DNA of 7,568 bases from Sporomusaceae bacterium UBA1887 (GCA_002337925.1 DDHB01000060.1:31848-39415); one strand, 5' to 3'; shown: positions 1 to 5,698, numbered from the stretch's first letter. Notes: generated by a model from the letters alone, not told the origin. Program-made: numbers and translations.

Positions 1-405
1 CCCTGCAAAAGATGCCGACCCGATTTAGTTGAATTCAATCCGGCACTGGATGTAACTGAAAAGGTAAAATTCATTCTCGATACCTGCTATGATGATCGCC
101 TGCAACTGGCAGACCGAATGAAAGAACTGCGTATTAGCCGTAATCATCTTATTAGCTTATTCCGCAAACAATACCATGCAACACCGGTAGAGTATTGTAA
201 TAGATTGCGTATAGCAAAAGCGGCACAGCTGATTAAAGAGTCTGATGAAACTATCTTAAGTATTGCGCTGTTGTGCGGCTTTGGCAGTCTTTCTACCTTT
301 TATCAGTTTTTTAAGAAGCATGTCGGTCTGACTCCGCAGGAATATAGAAAAATAAATAAGAAGTGTGAAGAAAGCAATGATTATAAGTGCCAGCAGAAGG
401 ACTGA
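1..405 (+). CDS. Ada/AdaA-type methylphosphotriester-sensing AraC-family activator, C-terminal part (5' truncated by window edge)
   Basis: The frame is open from base 1, so the protein starts before the window; 134 residues are visible. The first residues, PCKRCRPDL, match the end of the Ada zinc domain, where the second pair of zinc-binding cysteines lies (visible Cys2 and Cys5, equivalent to Cys69/Cys72 of E. coli Ada). The methyl-accepting cysteine itself would be upstream, off the window. An AraC-type DNA-binding domain follows: first helix-turn-helix at about 34-56, second at about 84-107, with the hallmark CGFGSLSTFYQFFKK and the closing GLTPQEYRK. In this family, repair of methylphosphotriesters in DNA converts the protein into an activator of alkylation-repair genes. 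No alkyltransferase (OGT) domain follows, so it resembles Bacillus AdaA (about 211 residues) rather than full-length E. coli Ada. Its 3' end overlaps the DUF1848 gene, suggesting translational coupling. An internal ATG at 118 would remove the zinc-domain remnant and is not the likely start. Confidence 0.88.
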   Translation, partial: PCKRCRPDLVEFNPALDVTEKVKFILDTCYDDRLQLADRMKELRISRNHLISLFRKQYHATPVEYCNRLRIAKAAQLIKESDETILSIALLCGFGSLSTFYQFFKKHVGLTPQEYRKINKKCEESNDYKCQQKD

Positions 406-1315
406 TATTCCTGCCTTTTATGCAGAATGGTTCATCAATCGCCTCAAACAAGGCAGCTTTCTTGTAAAGAATCCCTATAATGGGAACAGCATTTCCCGGA
501 TTGTTTTTACCAGGGAGAGTATTGACTGCATTGTTTTTTGGACAAAAAATGCTGAGCCCATGCTGAGTAAGTTGAAGACTATTGATGCTATGGGCTATCC
601 TTATTACTTTCAATTTACGATTACACCGTATGACACGAATATCGAAAAGAATTTGCCAGCTAAGTCAGCAATTGTGGACACTTTTAAGCGCTTAAGCGCC
701 ACTATTGGCCGTGAACGGATAGTTTGGCGCTATGATCCTATCATTATCAATCAGGAGCTTTCTGTAGAGTATCATCTGGACAAGTTTGGCAGTTTGTGTA
801 GGAGGCTTAGCGGCTATACCGGGCAGTGTGTGTTTAGTTTTATTGATCTTTACCCCAAGCTTCGGCTCAAAATGCAAAGTATTGCTGAGCGGCCGGTAGC
901 TATTGCCGACAAATACCTGATTGGCGAGGGGTTTGCTAAGATTGCAGCTGAGTATAACCTTGCGTTGGCGACCTGCTGTGAAATAACTGATTTCAGTCGC
1001 TATACTATTGAAAAGGCGGCTTGTATTGATCAAAAGCGGATTGAAAATATTTTAGGCTTTACGCTAAAAACAGAGAAGGATATCAATCAGCGTCCGGCCT
1101 GCAATTGTATAAAAAGCGTCGATATCGGCGCTTATGACTGCTGTCCTCATGGCTGTATGTACTGTTATGCAACAACCTATGAGCACAGAGTATACGCAAA
1201 CCGGCAGCACCATGACCGGGATGCAGCGATTATAATCGGCAGTCTGGATAATGAAAAAGTGGTAGTAACAAAAAGAGCAGAATCACTTAAGCGGTTGCAG
1301 GTGCCACTGTTTTAA
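377..1315 (+). CDS. DUF1848 family protein with C-terminal radical-SAM-like CxxxCxxC cluster
   Basis: The product is 312 residues from ATG 377, or 316 from GTG 365. I prefer ATG because family members as I remember them begin MIISASRRTDIPAFY; neither start has a strong ribosome binding site. The N-terminal signature SASRRTDIP is at 4-12, followed by FWTKN at 54-58, QFTITP at 79-84 and WRYDPII at 117-123. Near the C-terminus are Cys242, Cys244 and Cys255, then a CPHGCMYCYA block with Cys256-x3-Cys260-x2-Cys263. This is the spacing that holds the 4Fe-4S cluster in radical SAM enzymes, where it normally lies at the N-terminus. The DUF1848 family has no established function; its resemblance to the radical SAM cysteine cluster is known. 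The gene overlaps the upstream Ada-type gene by 29 bases, so the two are probably co-expressed and a role in DNA damage response is plausible. Domain assignment is firm; activity is unknown. Confidence 0.85.
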   Translation: MIISASRRTDIPAFYAEWFINRLKQGSFLVKNPYNGNSISRIVFTRESIDCIVFWTKNAEPMLSKLKTIDAMGYPYYFQFTITPYDTNIEKNLPAKSAIVDTFKRLSATIGRERIVWRYDPIIINQELSVEYHLDKFGSLCRRLSGYTGQCVFSFIDLYPKLRLKMQSIAERPVAIADKYLIGEGFAKIAAEYNLALATCCEITDFSRYTIEKAACIDQKRIENILGFTLKTEKDINQRPACNCIKSVDIGAYDCCPHGCMYCYATTYEHRVYANRQHHDRDAAIIIGSLDNEKVVVTKRAESLKRLQVPLF

Positions 1316-1399
1316 AAAGATGTCTTCAACTCATTGAATTGGTATTTAAAGTATTTTTAAAATTATACAAAATAAAAGTAAGCTCCCAGCTAAAAAACA

Positions 1400-1408
1400 T
1401 GGTATTAT
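1400..1408 (+). promoter_or_regulatory. Extended -10 promoter candidate for the NSS transporter gene
   Basis: TGG at 1400-1402 sits directly in front of TATTAT at 1403-1408, an extended -10 (TGn-TATAAT-like) element. I see no convincing -35 at 16-18 bases upstream. The predicted start of transcription, near 1415, would leave a leader of roughly 40 bases before the gene. The rest of the 1316-1452 gap is AT-rich and shows no terminator or riboswitch that I can recognise. Confidence 0.5.
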
Positions 1409-1438
1409 AGTAAGGCATATTTATTCTATCTGAAAAGT

Positions 1439-1446
1439 GGGAGTGG
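1439..1446 (+). promoter_or_regulatory. Ribosome binding site selecting a TTG start
   Basis: GGGAGTGG lies 6 bases before TTG 1453. The codon just before this TTG is an in-frame TGA (1450-1452), and the first internal methionine is residue 61, inside a membrane segment. TTG is therefore the only reasonable start. Confidence 0.75.
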
Positions 1447-1452
1447 AATTGA

Positions 1453-2823
1453 TTGACAACAAATAAAACAAGAGAGACCTTTTCGTCAGGATTAGCAGTA
1501 TTCTTTGCAACGTTAGGGTCAGCGGTGGGCTTGGGAAATATTTGGAAATTTCCTTATTTGACAGGCCAAAATGGCGGTGGAGCTTTTTTATTGGTGTATT
1601 TTTTCTGTATTTTGTTTGTCGGTCTGCCGGTCATGTTGAGCGAATTTTACATTGGTCGCAAAACCAGAAAAAATGCAGTCGGTGCATTGGAACAGCTCAA
1701 ACCAGGTACACCATGGAAAAACATTGGTATCATGGGCGTCGGTGCATCCTGCCTTATTATGTTTTTCTACAGCTGCGTGGCAGGATGGGTATATTTTTAC
1801 CTGTTTAAGGCTATTGTAGGGGATTTTGCCAATGTTACGATGGAGACAGCCAAAGCGCAATTCGGTTCTGTGATTATGGGCCCCTTATCGCCGATCTTGT
1901 GGCAGTTTATTGTATTAGCAGTTGTAACAGCTATTTTAGCAATGGGAGTAAAGCAGGGCATTGAGAAAATCACCAAGACGTTAATGCCATTATTATTTGT
2001 TCTCATCATTATCTGTGATATTCGTGCGTTGACGCTGCCTGGCGCTGAAGAAGGAATCCGCTTCCTGTTCCATGTCGACTTTGGTCAGCTGTCAGCTGCC
2101 GCCATATTGGCAGCACTGGGGCTTGCTTTCTTTAAATTATCGCTTGGCATGGGAACCATGATGACGTACGGCAGTTACTTTACTCAGGATAATAATATGT
2201 TTAAGACTGCTGTTAAAGTGGCCTTTTCCGATACACTGGTATCGATGCTCGCAGGTCTTGCCATATTCCCGACAGTATTTTCTTTCGGTATGGAGCCAGC
2301 TGCGGGGCCAGGCCTGTTATTTATGACAATTCCACTTGTATTTTCGCAAATGCCCTTTGGTACCGTTCTGTTAGTCGCTTTCTTCTTTTTAACGGCAATT
2401 GCAGCTACTACGGCTATGTTATCTCTGGTAGAAGTACCTGTTGCCTATTTGTCTGAAGAAAAGGGGATGTCTCGTAAAGGTGCGGCTATTTTAACCGCTT
2501 TTATTATGTTCGCGGTGGGAATATTAGCGACCTTATCTGTTGATAAGGCCAGCGTATTAGGGCATATTACTTTCTTTGGCTTAGGATTCTTTGATCTGTT
2601 TGATTATATTTCTTCTAATATATTATTACCGCTCGGGGGCTTATTGATTGCTTTAATGATGGGCTACTCAATTAAGCAGGACGATGTAGTGACCGAGTTG
2701 TCCAATCACGGCAGACTCAAAATTGCCGGCTTGGTAAAATGTTATTTTTTCCTTGTTCGCTATGTTACACCCGTACTGCTGATCATTGTGTTCTTAAGTT
2801 CTATTGGGATCATTAAGATTTAA
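1453..2823 (+). CDS. Sodium-dependent transporter of the NSS/SNF family (probable amino acid symporter)
   Basis: The product is 456 residues, the usual length for bacterial NSS proteins with about 11 membrane segments (LeuT fold). The TM1 signature is at 22-44: GSAVGLGNIWKFPY followed by a glycine-rich NGGGAF. TM3 has Tyr106, matching LeuT Tyr108. TM6 reads FFKLSLGMG at 226-234. TM7 carries Asp260 and Ser264, and TM10 carries Asp381 and Asp384. By hand alignment to LeuT, Lys32 and Asp384 form the outer gate. Asp260 replaces Asn286, which in other bacterial members makes chloride unnecessary. Two sodium-site positions are unusual: Lys228 replaces the Na1 residue Thr254, and Ala321 replaces the Na2 residue Ser355. 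The family imports amino acids across the cytoplasmic membrane; the substrate cannot be read from sequence. The gene appears monocistronic, with an extended -10 promoter upstream and a terminator immediately downstream. Confidence 0.93.
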   Translation: MTTNKTRETFSSGLAVFFATLGSAVGLGNIWKFPYLTGQNGGGAFLLVYFFCILFVGLPVMLSEFYIGRKTRKNAVGALEQLKPGTPWKNIGIMGVGASCLIMFFYSCVAGWVYFYLFKAIVGDFANVTMETAKAQFGSVIMGPLSPILWQFIVLAVVTAILAMGVKQGIEKITKTLMPLLFVLIIICDIRALTLPGAEEGIRFLFHVDFGQLSAAAILAALGLAFFKLSLGMGTMMTYGSYFTQDNNMFKTAVKVAFSDTLVSMLAGLAIFPTVFSFGMEPAAGPGLLFMTIPLVFSQMPFGTVLLVAFFFLTAIAATTAMLSLVEVPVAYLSEEKGMSRKGAAILTAFIMFAVGILATLSVDKASVLGHITFFGLGFFDLFDYISSNILLPLGGLLIALMMGYSIKQDDVVTELSNHGRLKIAGLVKCYFFLVRYVTPVLLIIVFLSSIGIIKI

Positions 2824-2830
2824 AAAAATT

Positions 2831-2860
2831 AAGCTGCCTTTTGGGGCAGCTTTTTATTTT
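2831..2860 (+). terminator. Intrinsic terminator of the NSS transporter gene
   Basis: A perfect 8-base stem, AAGCTGCC (2831-2838) with GGCAGCTT (2845-2852), has a 6-base loop and runs into a T-rich tract ending at 2860. It begins 7 bases after the stop codon. Confidence 0.9.
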
Positions 2861-2873
2861 GCTTCTTAAAACA

Positions 2874-2903
2874 TTGACAAAATAATCAGAAAAATCATAT
2901 TAT
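2874..2903 (+). promoter_or_regulatory. Sigma-A-type promoter of the small membrane protein gene
   Basis: A perfect -35 box, TTGACA, lies at 2874-2879. After 18 bases comes TATTAT (2898-2903), matching five of six -10 positions. It sits between a terminator and the next gene, so the small gene is an independent transcription unit. Confidence 0.75.
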
Positions 2904-2925
2904 GGTAGTAAGAGAGTGAAGTGCT

Positions 2926-2931
2926 GGAGGG
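2926..2931 (+). promoter_or_regulatory. Ribosome binding site deciding the start of the small membrane protein
   Basis: GGAGGG ends at 2931. It abuts ATG 2932 with no spacing but lies 6 bases before ATG 2938, so the second ATG is the likely start. Confidence 0.75.
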
Positions 2932-2937
2932 ATGAAA

Positions 2938-3150
2938 ATGAAGAAGCTGATAGGACTTGTCCTGGGAGTTTGCTTTCTGTACTACCTGGCATACCTCCCG
3001 ACCTTTGTATTTTTTGTCTTTATCGGGCAGCATATTCAATCAAGCTTAGGTGTTACAGAGCAGGTATTTATCACAATACTGAACTTACTGTTTGCCAGTC
3101 TGCTCCTGCTGTTTATTGTATGGGACAATGCGAAACATAGGCTCCATTAG
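2938..3150 (+). CDS. Small two-segment membrane protein of unknown function
   Basis: The product is 70 residues from ATG 2938, chosen because the GGAGGG site is correctly spaced only for it; two codons earlier, ATG 2932 is too close. I do not recognise the family. Visible features are a basic start (MKK), a long hydrophobic stretch at about 4-31 with a proline near its middle, a short polar linker around GQHIQSSLGVTEQ, a second hydrophobic segment at about 42-62, and a basic tail (NAKHRLH). This fits a two-pass inner-membrane protein with both ends in the cytoplasm. It has its own consensus promoter and its own terminator, which argues for a real expressed gene. It lies just downstream of the NSS transporter, but separate transcription gives no direct evidence that they form a complex. 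Confidence 0.72.
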   Translation: MKKLIGLVLGVCFLYYLAYLPTFVFFVFIGQHIQSSLGVTEQVFITILNLLFASLLLLFIVWDNAKHRLH

Positions 3151-3160
3151 TAATACTGCA

Positions 3161-3190
3161 AAAGCTACTCAGTGAGAGTAGCTTTTTTCT
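3161..3190 (+). terminator. Intrinsic terminator, possibly bidirectional
   Basis: A perfect 10-base stem, AAAGCTACTC (3161-3170) with GAGTAGCTTT (3176-3185), has a 5-base loop and is followed by a T run. It closes the small membrane gene on the plus strand. Because the HxlR gene ends at 3200 on the opposite strand, the same hairpin could also stop transcription from that side, though the T run there is short. Confidence 0.88.
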
Positions 3191-3199
3191 TTTGCTAAG

Positions 3200-3547
3200 T
3201 TAATCGTCGACTAAGTGGTCAAGGCTCTTACCTTGCTTTGTTAAATAGTCTTTGCCCCAGAGACTAATAGATTCTAAAATCGGTTGCAGGCTCCAGCCGA
3301 GTTCGGTTAAGGAATATTCAACTTTTGGCGGCACTTCGGCATAAATTTTCCGCGTAATTAAGCCATCGTGCTCCATTTGCCGCAGTTGCTGCGTAAGCAT
3401 TTTTTGACTGATTCCGGTTATACCACGCAAAAGATCACTAAACCGTTGGTGGTTTGTATTGAGTAGGTTTCTCAGAATCAGGACTTTCCATTTGTGACCA
3501 ATTAGATTGACGGCTGCTTCTATTGGGCATATTTTAATTTCTTCCAT
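3200..3547 (-). CDS. HxlR-family winged-helix transcriptional regulator with a single cysteine
   Basis: The product is 115 residues from ATG 3547, which has GGAGG five bases upstream; an upstream in-frame start at 3568 has no such site. The protein matches the HxlR family from end to end: CPIEAAVNLIGHKWKVLIL at the N-terminus (7-25), a helix-turn-helix with the ISQKMLTQQLRQME recognition-helix signature (about 46-59), and the wing with VEYSLTELG (about 77-85). Cys7 precedes Pro8 at the position of the redox-sensing cysteine of Bacillus YodB and CatR, and it is the only cysteine in the protein. Such regulators are dimeric repressors that leave DNA when this thiol is oxidised or alkylated by quinones, aldehydes or similar electrophiles. 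It is divergent from the DUF2798-cupin-PPOX-hydrolase genes, its likely targets, and probably regulates itself. Confidence 0.9.
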   Translation of the reverse strand: MEEIKICPIEAAVNLIGHKWKVLILRNLLNTNHQRFSDLLRGITGISQKMLTQQLRQMEHDGLITRKIYAEVPPKVEYSLTELGWSLQPILESISLWGKDYLTKQGKSLDHLVDD

Positions 3548-3552
3548 TGTAA

Positions 3553-3557
3553 CCTCC
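3553..3557 (-). promoter_or_regulatory. Ribosome binding site deciding the HxlR start
   Basis: GGAGG on the minus strand lies 5 bases before ATG 3547, which favours that start over the in-frame codon at 3568. Confidence 0.8.
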
Positions 3558-3567
3558 AGTAAAATCA

Positions 3568-3596
3568 ATAATAGTTACCATTTGGTTTGTACCCAA
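3568..3596 (-). promoter_or_regulatory. Promoter of the HxlR regulator gene
   Basis: Reading the minus strand, TTGGGT (3596-3591) is followed after exactly 17 bases by TATTAT (3573-3568). The spacer contains a small dyad, ACCA-TT-TGGT (3577-3586), a possible but weak operator. Confidence 0.65.
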
Positions 3597-3611
3597 CGAA
3601 ATAGTGCCTTC

Positions 3612-3640
3612 TTGCGAAAAGAAACATTCTTCCCTATTAT
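3612..3640 (+). promoter_or_regulatory. Promoter of the DUF2798-cupin-PPOX-hydrolase operon
   Basis: TTGCGA (3612-3617) and TATTAT (3635-3640) are separated by exactly 17 bases. It points away from the HxlR promoter, with the two -35 boxes 15 bases apart, so one repressor could control both. Confidence 0.7.
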
Positions 3641-3702
3641 AGTAACAAATGCAGTTATAGGCAATGTACCTATCGATTGCAGACTTAGAAAGAGGTGAAT
3701 TC

Positions 3703-3924
3703 ATGCGAATAAGCGGTAAATATACAACCTTGTTATTTGGAACAATAATGGGGAGCTTGACATCGTTAATCATATCCGCTGTGTTAACTTTGGTGAACAG
3801 CGGTTCGGTGGAGTTCCTTCAACACTGGCTGAGAAACTGGATGATTGCCATATGCTTAGCGGTGCCGATTGCAACACTTGCTCCTCCGGTCATTAGAAGA
3901 GAAATTGCTAAGATTACGGAGTAA
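3703..3924 (+). CDS. DUF2798 family small membrane protein
   Basis: The product is 73 residues from ATG 3703, which has AGAGGTG a suitable distance upstream. An earlier in-frame ATG at 3664 lacks a ribosome binding site and adds a non-conserved leader. Two membrane segments are visible, at about 8-31 and 46-65. The second half has the family pattern of a WL-x-x-W segment, a proline-containing second helix and a final APPVIRRE basic end, typical of DUF2798 proteins. Their function is unknown. It is the first gene of the operon divergent from the HxlR regulator, 40 bases before the cupin gene with no terminator between. Confidence 0.78.
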   Translation: MRISGKYTTLLFGTIMGSLTSLIISAVLTLVNSGSVEFLQHWLRNWMIAICLAVPIATLAPPVIRREIAKITE

Positions 3925-3964
3925 GAAAAAAATCATGATAAGAAAATAAACAGGAGGAACAGTA

Positions 3965-4279
3965 ATGAAAAAAATTAATGTTGATTCTTTATTGGAGTTC
4001 TCACTGGAAAAATCAGTTCGTAAGGCCATTGGTCATGAAGACAGCAAATTGGATGTAGGGCTATTATTGTATGCTCCGGGACAAAATACGCCTGAACATA
4101 CTCATCAAGATATGGACGAGGTCTTTTATATTGTAGAAGGGAGCGGAGTGCTTACCATCAACGGACAGGAATTTGTACTGAATGAAAAAGATATTATTCT
4201 GTCACCTCGAGGCGAAGGGCATGGATTTCAGAATAGAGGTCCCAATAATTTAGTGGTGTTACAGGTTAAGATTTTTTAA
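3965..4279 (+). CDS. Single-domain cupin protein
   Basis: The product is 104 residues, a typical single cupin barrel. Cupin motif 1 is PEHTHQDMDEVFYIVEGSG, with metal ligands His45, His47 and Glu52. Motif 2 is SPRGEGHGFQN, matching PxGxxHxxxN, with the fourth ligand His86. All four ligands are present, so it should bind a metal and could be an active enzyme (dioxygenase or isomerase) rather than a degenerate binding protein; the substrate cannot be predicted. AGGAGG at 3952-3957 lies 7 bases before the ATG. The next gene begins 16 bases after its stop, so it is firmly inside the operon. The gene context suggests processing of an electrophilic or aromatic compound, which is inference. Confidence 0.87.
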   Translation: MKKINVDSLLEFSLEKSVRKAIGHEDSKLDVGLLLYAPGQNTPEHTHQDMDEVFYIVEGSGVLTINGQEFVLNEKDIILSPRGEGHGFQNRGPNNLVVLQVKIF

Positions 4280-4284
4280 ACTTT

Positions 4285-4290
4285 AGGAGG
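4285..4290 (+). promoter_or_regulatory. Ribosome binding site deciding the PPOX-protein start
   Basis: AGGAGG ends 2 bases before ATG 4293 but 5 bases before the adjacent ATG 4296. The second ATG is therefore slightly preferred; the difference is one methionine. Confidence 0.65.
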
Positions 4291-4295
4291 TAATG

Positions 4296-4757
4296 ATGAG
4301 AAATGCCCGTGATGCAAATAAGCAGGTAACAAGCTCGGATGCGATGGAGATGTTAGAACAGGGTGAATATGGAGTTCTTTCGACAGTGGATAAAGCTGGT
4401 CAGCCTTATGGTGTGCCGTTAAACTATATTATCATAGACAATGCCATTTATCTGCATTGTACTCTTGAAGGTCACAAATTAGAGAATATAGCGGCTAACA
4501 GTAACGTGTGCTTCACCGTTATCAACTATTCAGAAATAGTCCCAGCTTCTTTTACGGCAAAGTACGAAAGTGTTATCGTTTTTGGTAGAGCCAACATAAC
4601 AGGTGAAAAGGAAAAGATTACTATGTTAACGGAATTAGTGAATAAATACAGTCCAGATTATCAGGAAAAAGGCTTGAAGGTTATAGAGGCTTTTAAGGAT
4701 AAGTGTACAGTTATTCGAATTAGCATCGATCATCTCACAGGCATGCGAAAAAAGTAA
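4296..4757 (+). CDS. Pyridoxamine 5'-phosphate oxidase-family flavoprotein, Nim-like
   Basis: The product is 153 residues from ATG 4296, or 154 from 4293. It is a split-barrel flavin-binding protein of the PPOX superfamily, closest in pattern to the Nim group linked with 5-nitroimidazole resistance. Recognisable blocks are GEYGVLSTVDKAGQPYGVPLNY (positions 23-44), IYLHCTLEGHKLENI (51-65), NVCFTV (70-75) and FTAKYESVIVFGRA (86-99). His60 lies in the conserved EGHK segment. Nim-type proteins bind flavin and reduce nitro groups or related electrophiles in the cytoplasm; the real substrate here is unknown. It is tightly packed behind the cupin gene, and 94 bases without a terminator separate it from the hydrolase gene, so read-through is likely. 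Confidence 0.87.
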   Translation: MRNARDANKQVTSSDAMEMLEQGEYGVLSTVDKAGQPYGVPLNYIIIDNAIYLHCTLEGHKLENIAANSNVCFTVINYSEIVPASFTAKYESVIVFGRANITGEKEKITMLTELVNKYSPDYQEKGLKVIEAFKDKCTVIRISIDHLTGMRKK

Positions 4758-4851
4758 GCGATAAGGTCAACATAAAAAATTAACTTAGCGCATTTTACTT
4801 CCAGGTTGAATATATTACCATGTAAAGAACTTTGTAATGGAGTGATTTGGC

Positions 4852-5664
4852 ATGGGCTATTATATTCCGGTTGGCCCGGACGTAAAGCTTTTTGTAGAGG
4901 ATATTAACCCCCGGGGCTGTAAAACAATCGTATTCATCCATGGCTGGCCGGCAAATCATAGGATGTTTGAATACCAATTTGATCAGCTTCCCCGTATGGG
5001 ATACCGCTGCATCGGCATTGATCTCAGGGGATTCGGTAATTCTGATAAGCCTTGGAGCGGCTATGACTACGATCAACAGGCAGACGATATTCGTTGTGTC
5101 ATTGAGGCGCTTGGCTTAGAAAATATTACACTGGGAGGCCATTCGACAGGTGGCGCGATTGCTATTCGTTATGTGGCCCGCCATAATGCATATGGGGTGT
5201 CAAAGCTTGCGCTATTTGCTGCAGCAGCTCCTAGCCTTATCGAGCGGCCTTATTTCCCCCATGGATTAAAAAGAGAAGACGTAGAAAAAATCATTCATGA
5301 TACGAATACTGACCGGCCTAATATGCTGCAAGGCTTTGGCAACATGTTCTTTTTTCAATATATAACAGCGCCGTTTTCAGATTGGTTTTTCCAAATGGGA
5401 CTGCAGGCAGCAGGCTGGTCTACAAGCGCAGTTGCCCAAGCCTGGCTAAAAGAAGAGTTATTCGATGATCTTCCACGAATACGGATTCCGACCTTGATCC
5501 TGCATGGCATTCATGATAAAGTATGTCTCTTTCCTTTAGCGATAGCGCAAAATCAGGGAATCCGCAACTCAAAGCTTGTACCGCTCAAATACAGTGGACA
5601 CGGTGCATTTTATGATGAACGCGATAAATTCAATAAGGAATTGGTACAATTCATTGAAGAATAA
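4852..5664 (+). CDS. Alpha/beta-fold hydrolase (esterase/haloperoxidase-like)
   Basis: The product is 270 residues, the standard length for a cytoplasmic alpha/beta hydrolase, with no signal peptide. The oxyanion-hole motif HGWP is at 30-33 and the nucleophile elbow GHSTG at 96-100 makes Ser98 the nucleophile. The acid is probably Asp222 (in HGIHDKV) and the base His250 (in SGHGAF), so the triad is complete. The region IGIDLRGFGNSDKPWSGYDYD is typical of the non-haem haloperoxidase/arylesterase group, which mostly hydrolyse esters or lactones. GGAGTG at 4839-4844 lies 7 bases before the ATG. It is probably the last gene of the HxlR-linked operon and is followed at once by a strong hairpin. 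I see no convincing promoter of its own in 4758-4851. Confidence 0.9.
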   Translation: MGYYIPVGPDVKLFVEDINPRGCKTIVFIHGWPANHRMFEYQFDQLPRMGYRCIGIDLRGFGNSDKPWSGYDYDQQADDIRCVIEALGLENITLGGHSTGGAIAIRYVARHNAYGVSKLALFAAAAPSLIERPYFPHGLKREDVEKIIHDTNTDRPNMLQGFGNMFFFQYITAPFSDWFFQMGLQAAGWSTSAVAQAWLKEELFDDLPRIRIPTLILHGIHDKVCLFPLAIAQNQGIRNSKLVPLKYSGHGAFYDERDKFNKELVQFIEE

Positions 5665-5698
5665 AGTAAGGGGCAGACGCTAGGTCTGCCCCTTTACT
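5665..5698 (+). terminator. Strong intrinsic terminator ending the operon
   Basis: A 10-base GC-rich stem, AGGGGCAGAC (5669-5678) with GTCTGCCCCT (5684-5693), has a 5-base loop. It is extended by AGTA (5665-5668) pairing with TACT (5695-5698) past a one-base bulge. The trailing T tract is poor (TTTACTATCCTTTT), but the stem begins directly after the hydrolase stop. Confidence 0.82.

Noticed and set aside
692..1033. Minus-strand open frame inside the DUF1848 gene, and similar antisense frames inside other genes (for example 4795-5076).
   Set aside because: They lie opposite clear protein families, have no ribosome binding sites of note, and translate to unrecognisable sequence.
1351..1368. 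AT-rich dyad with GTAT and ATAC ends upstream of the NSS gene, considered as an operator.
   Set aside because: Only 6 of 9 pairs match in a very AT-rich stretch; this is expected by chance.
1383..1443. CTCCCA (1383-1388) is complementary to TGGGAG (1438-1443), which covers the NSS ribosome binding site; a possible sequestering leader hairpin.
   Set aside because: The best promoter (-10 at 1403-1408) would start transcription near 1415, after the CTCCCA segment, so that RNA could not form the hairpin. Six pairs across 49 bases is also weak.
2916..3140. Open frame in a second register over the small membrane protein gene.
   Set aside because: Its start is not placed behind the GGAGGG site, its product has no coherent membrane or domain pattern, and it overlaps a gene with a properly spaced ribosome binding site.
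2938..3150. Small protein as a MetS-like or DUF4212-like transporter subunit.
   Set aside because: It has two long hydrophobic segments, lacks the short features I know from those families, and is transcribed separately from the transporter.
3577..3586. ACCA-TT-TGGT dyad in the HxlR promoter spacer as a defined operator.
   Set aside because: Only four pairs per arm with no extension; mentioned under the promoter but too short to call as a separate site.
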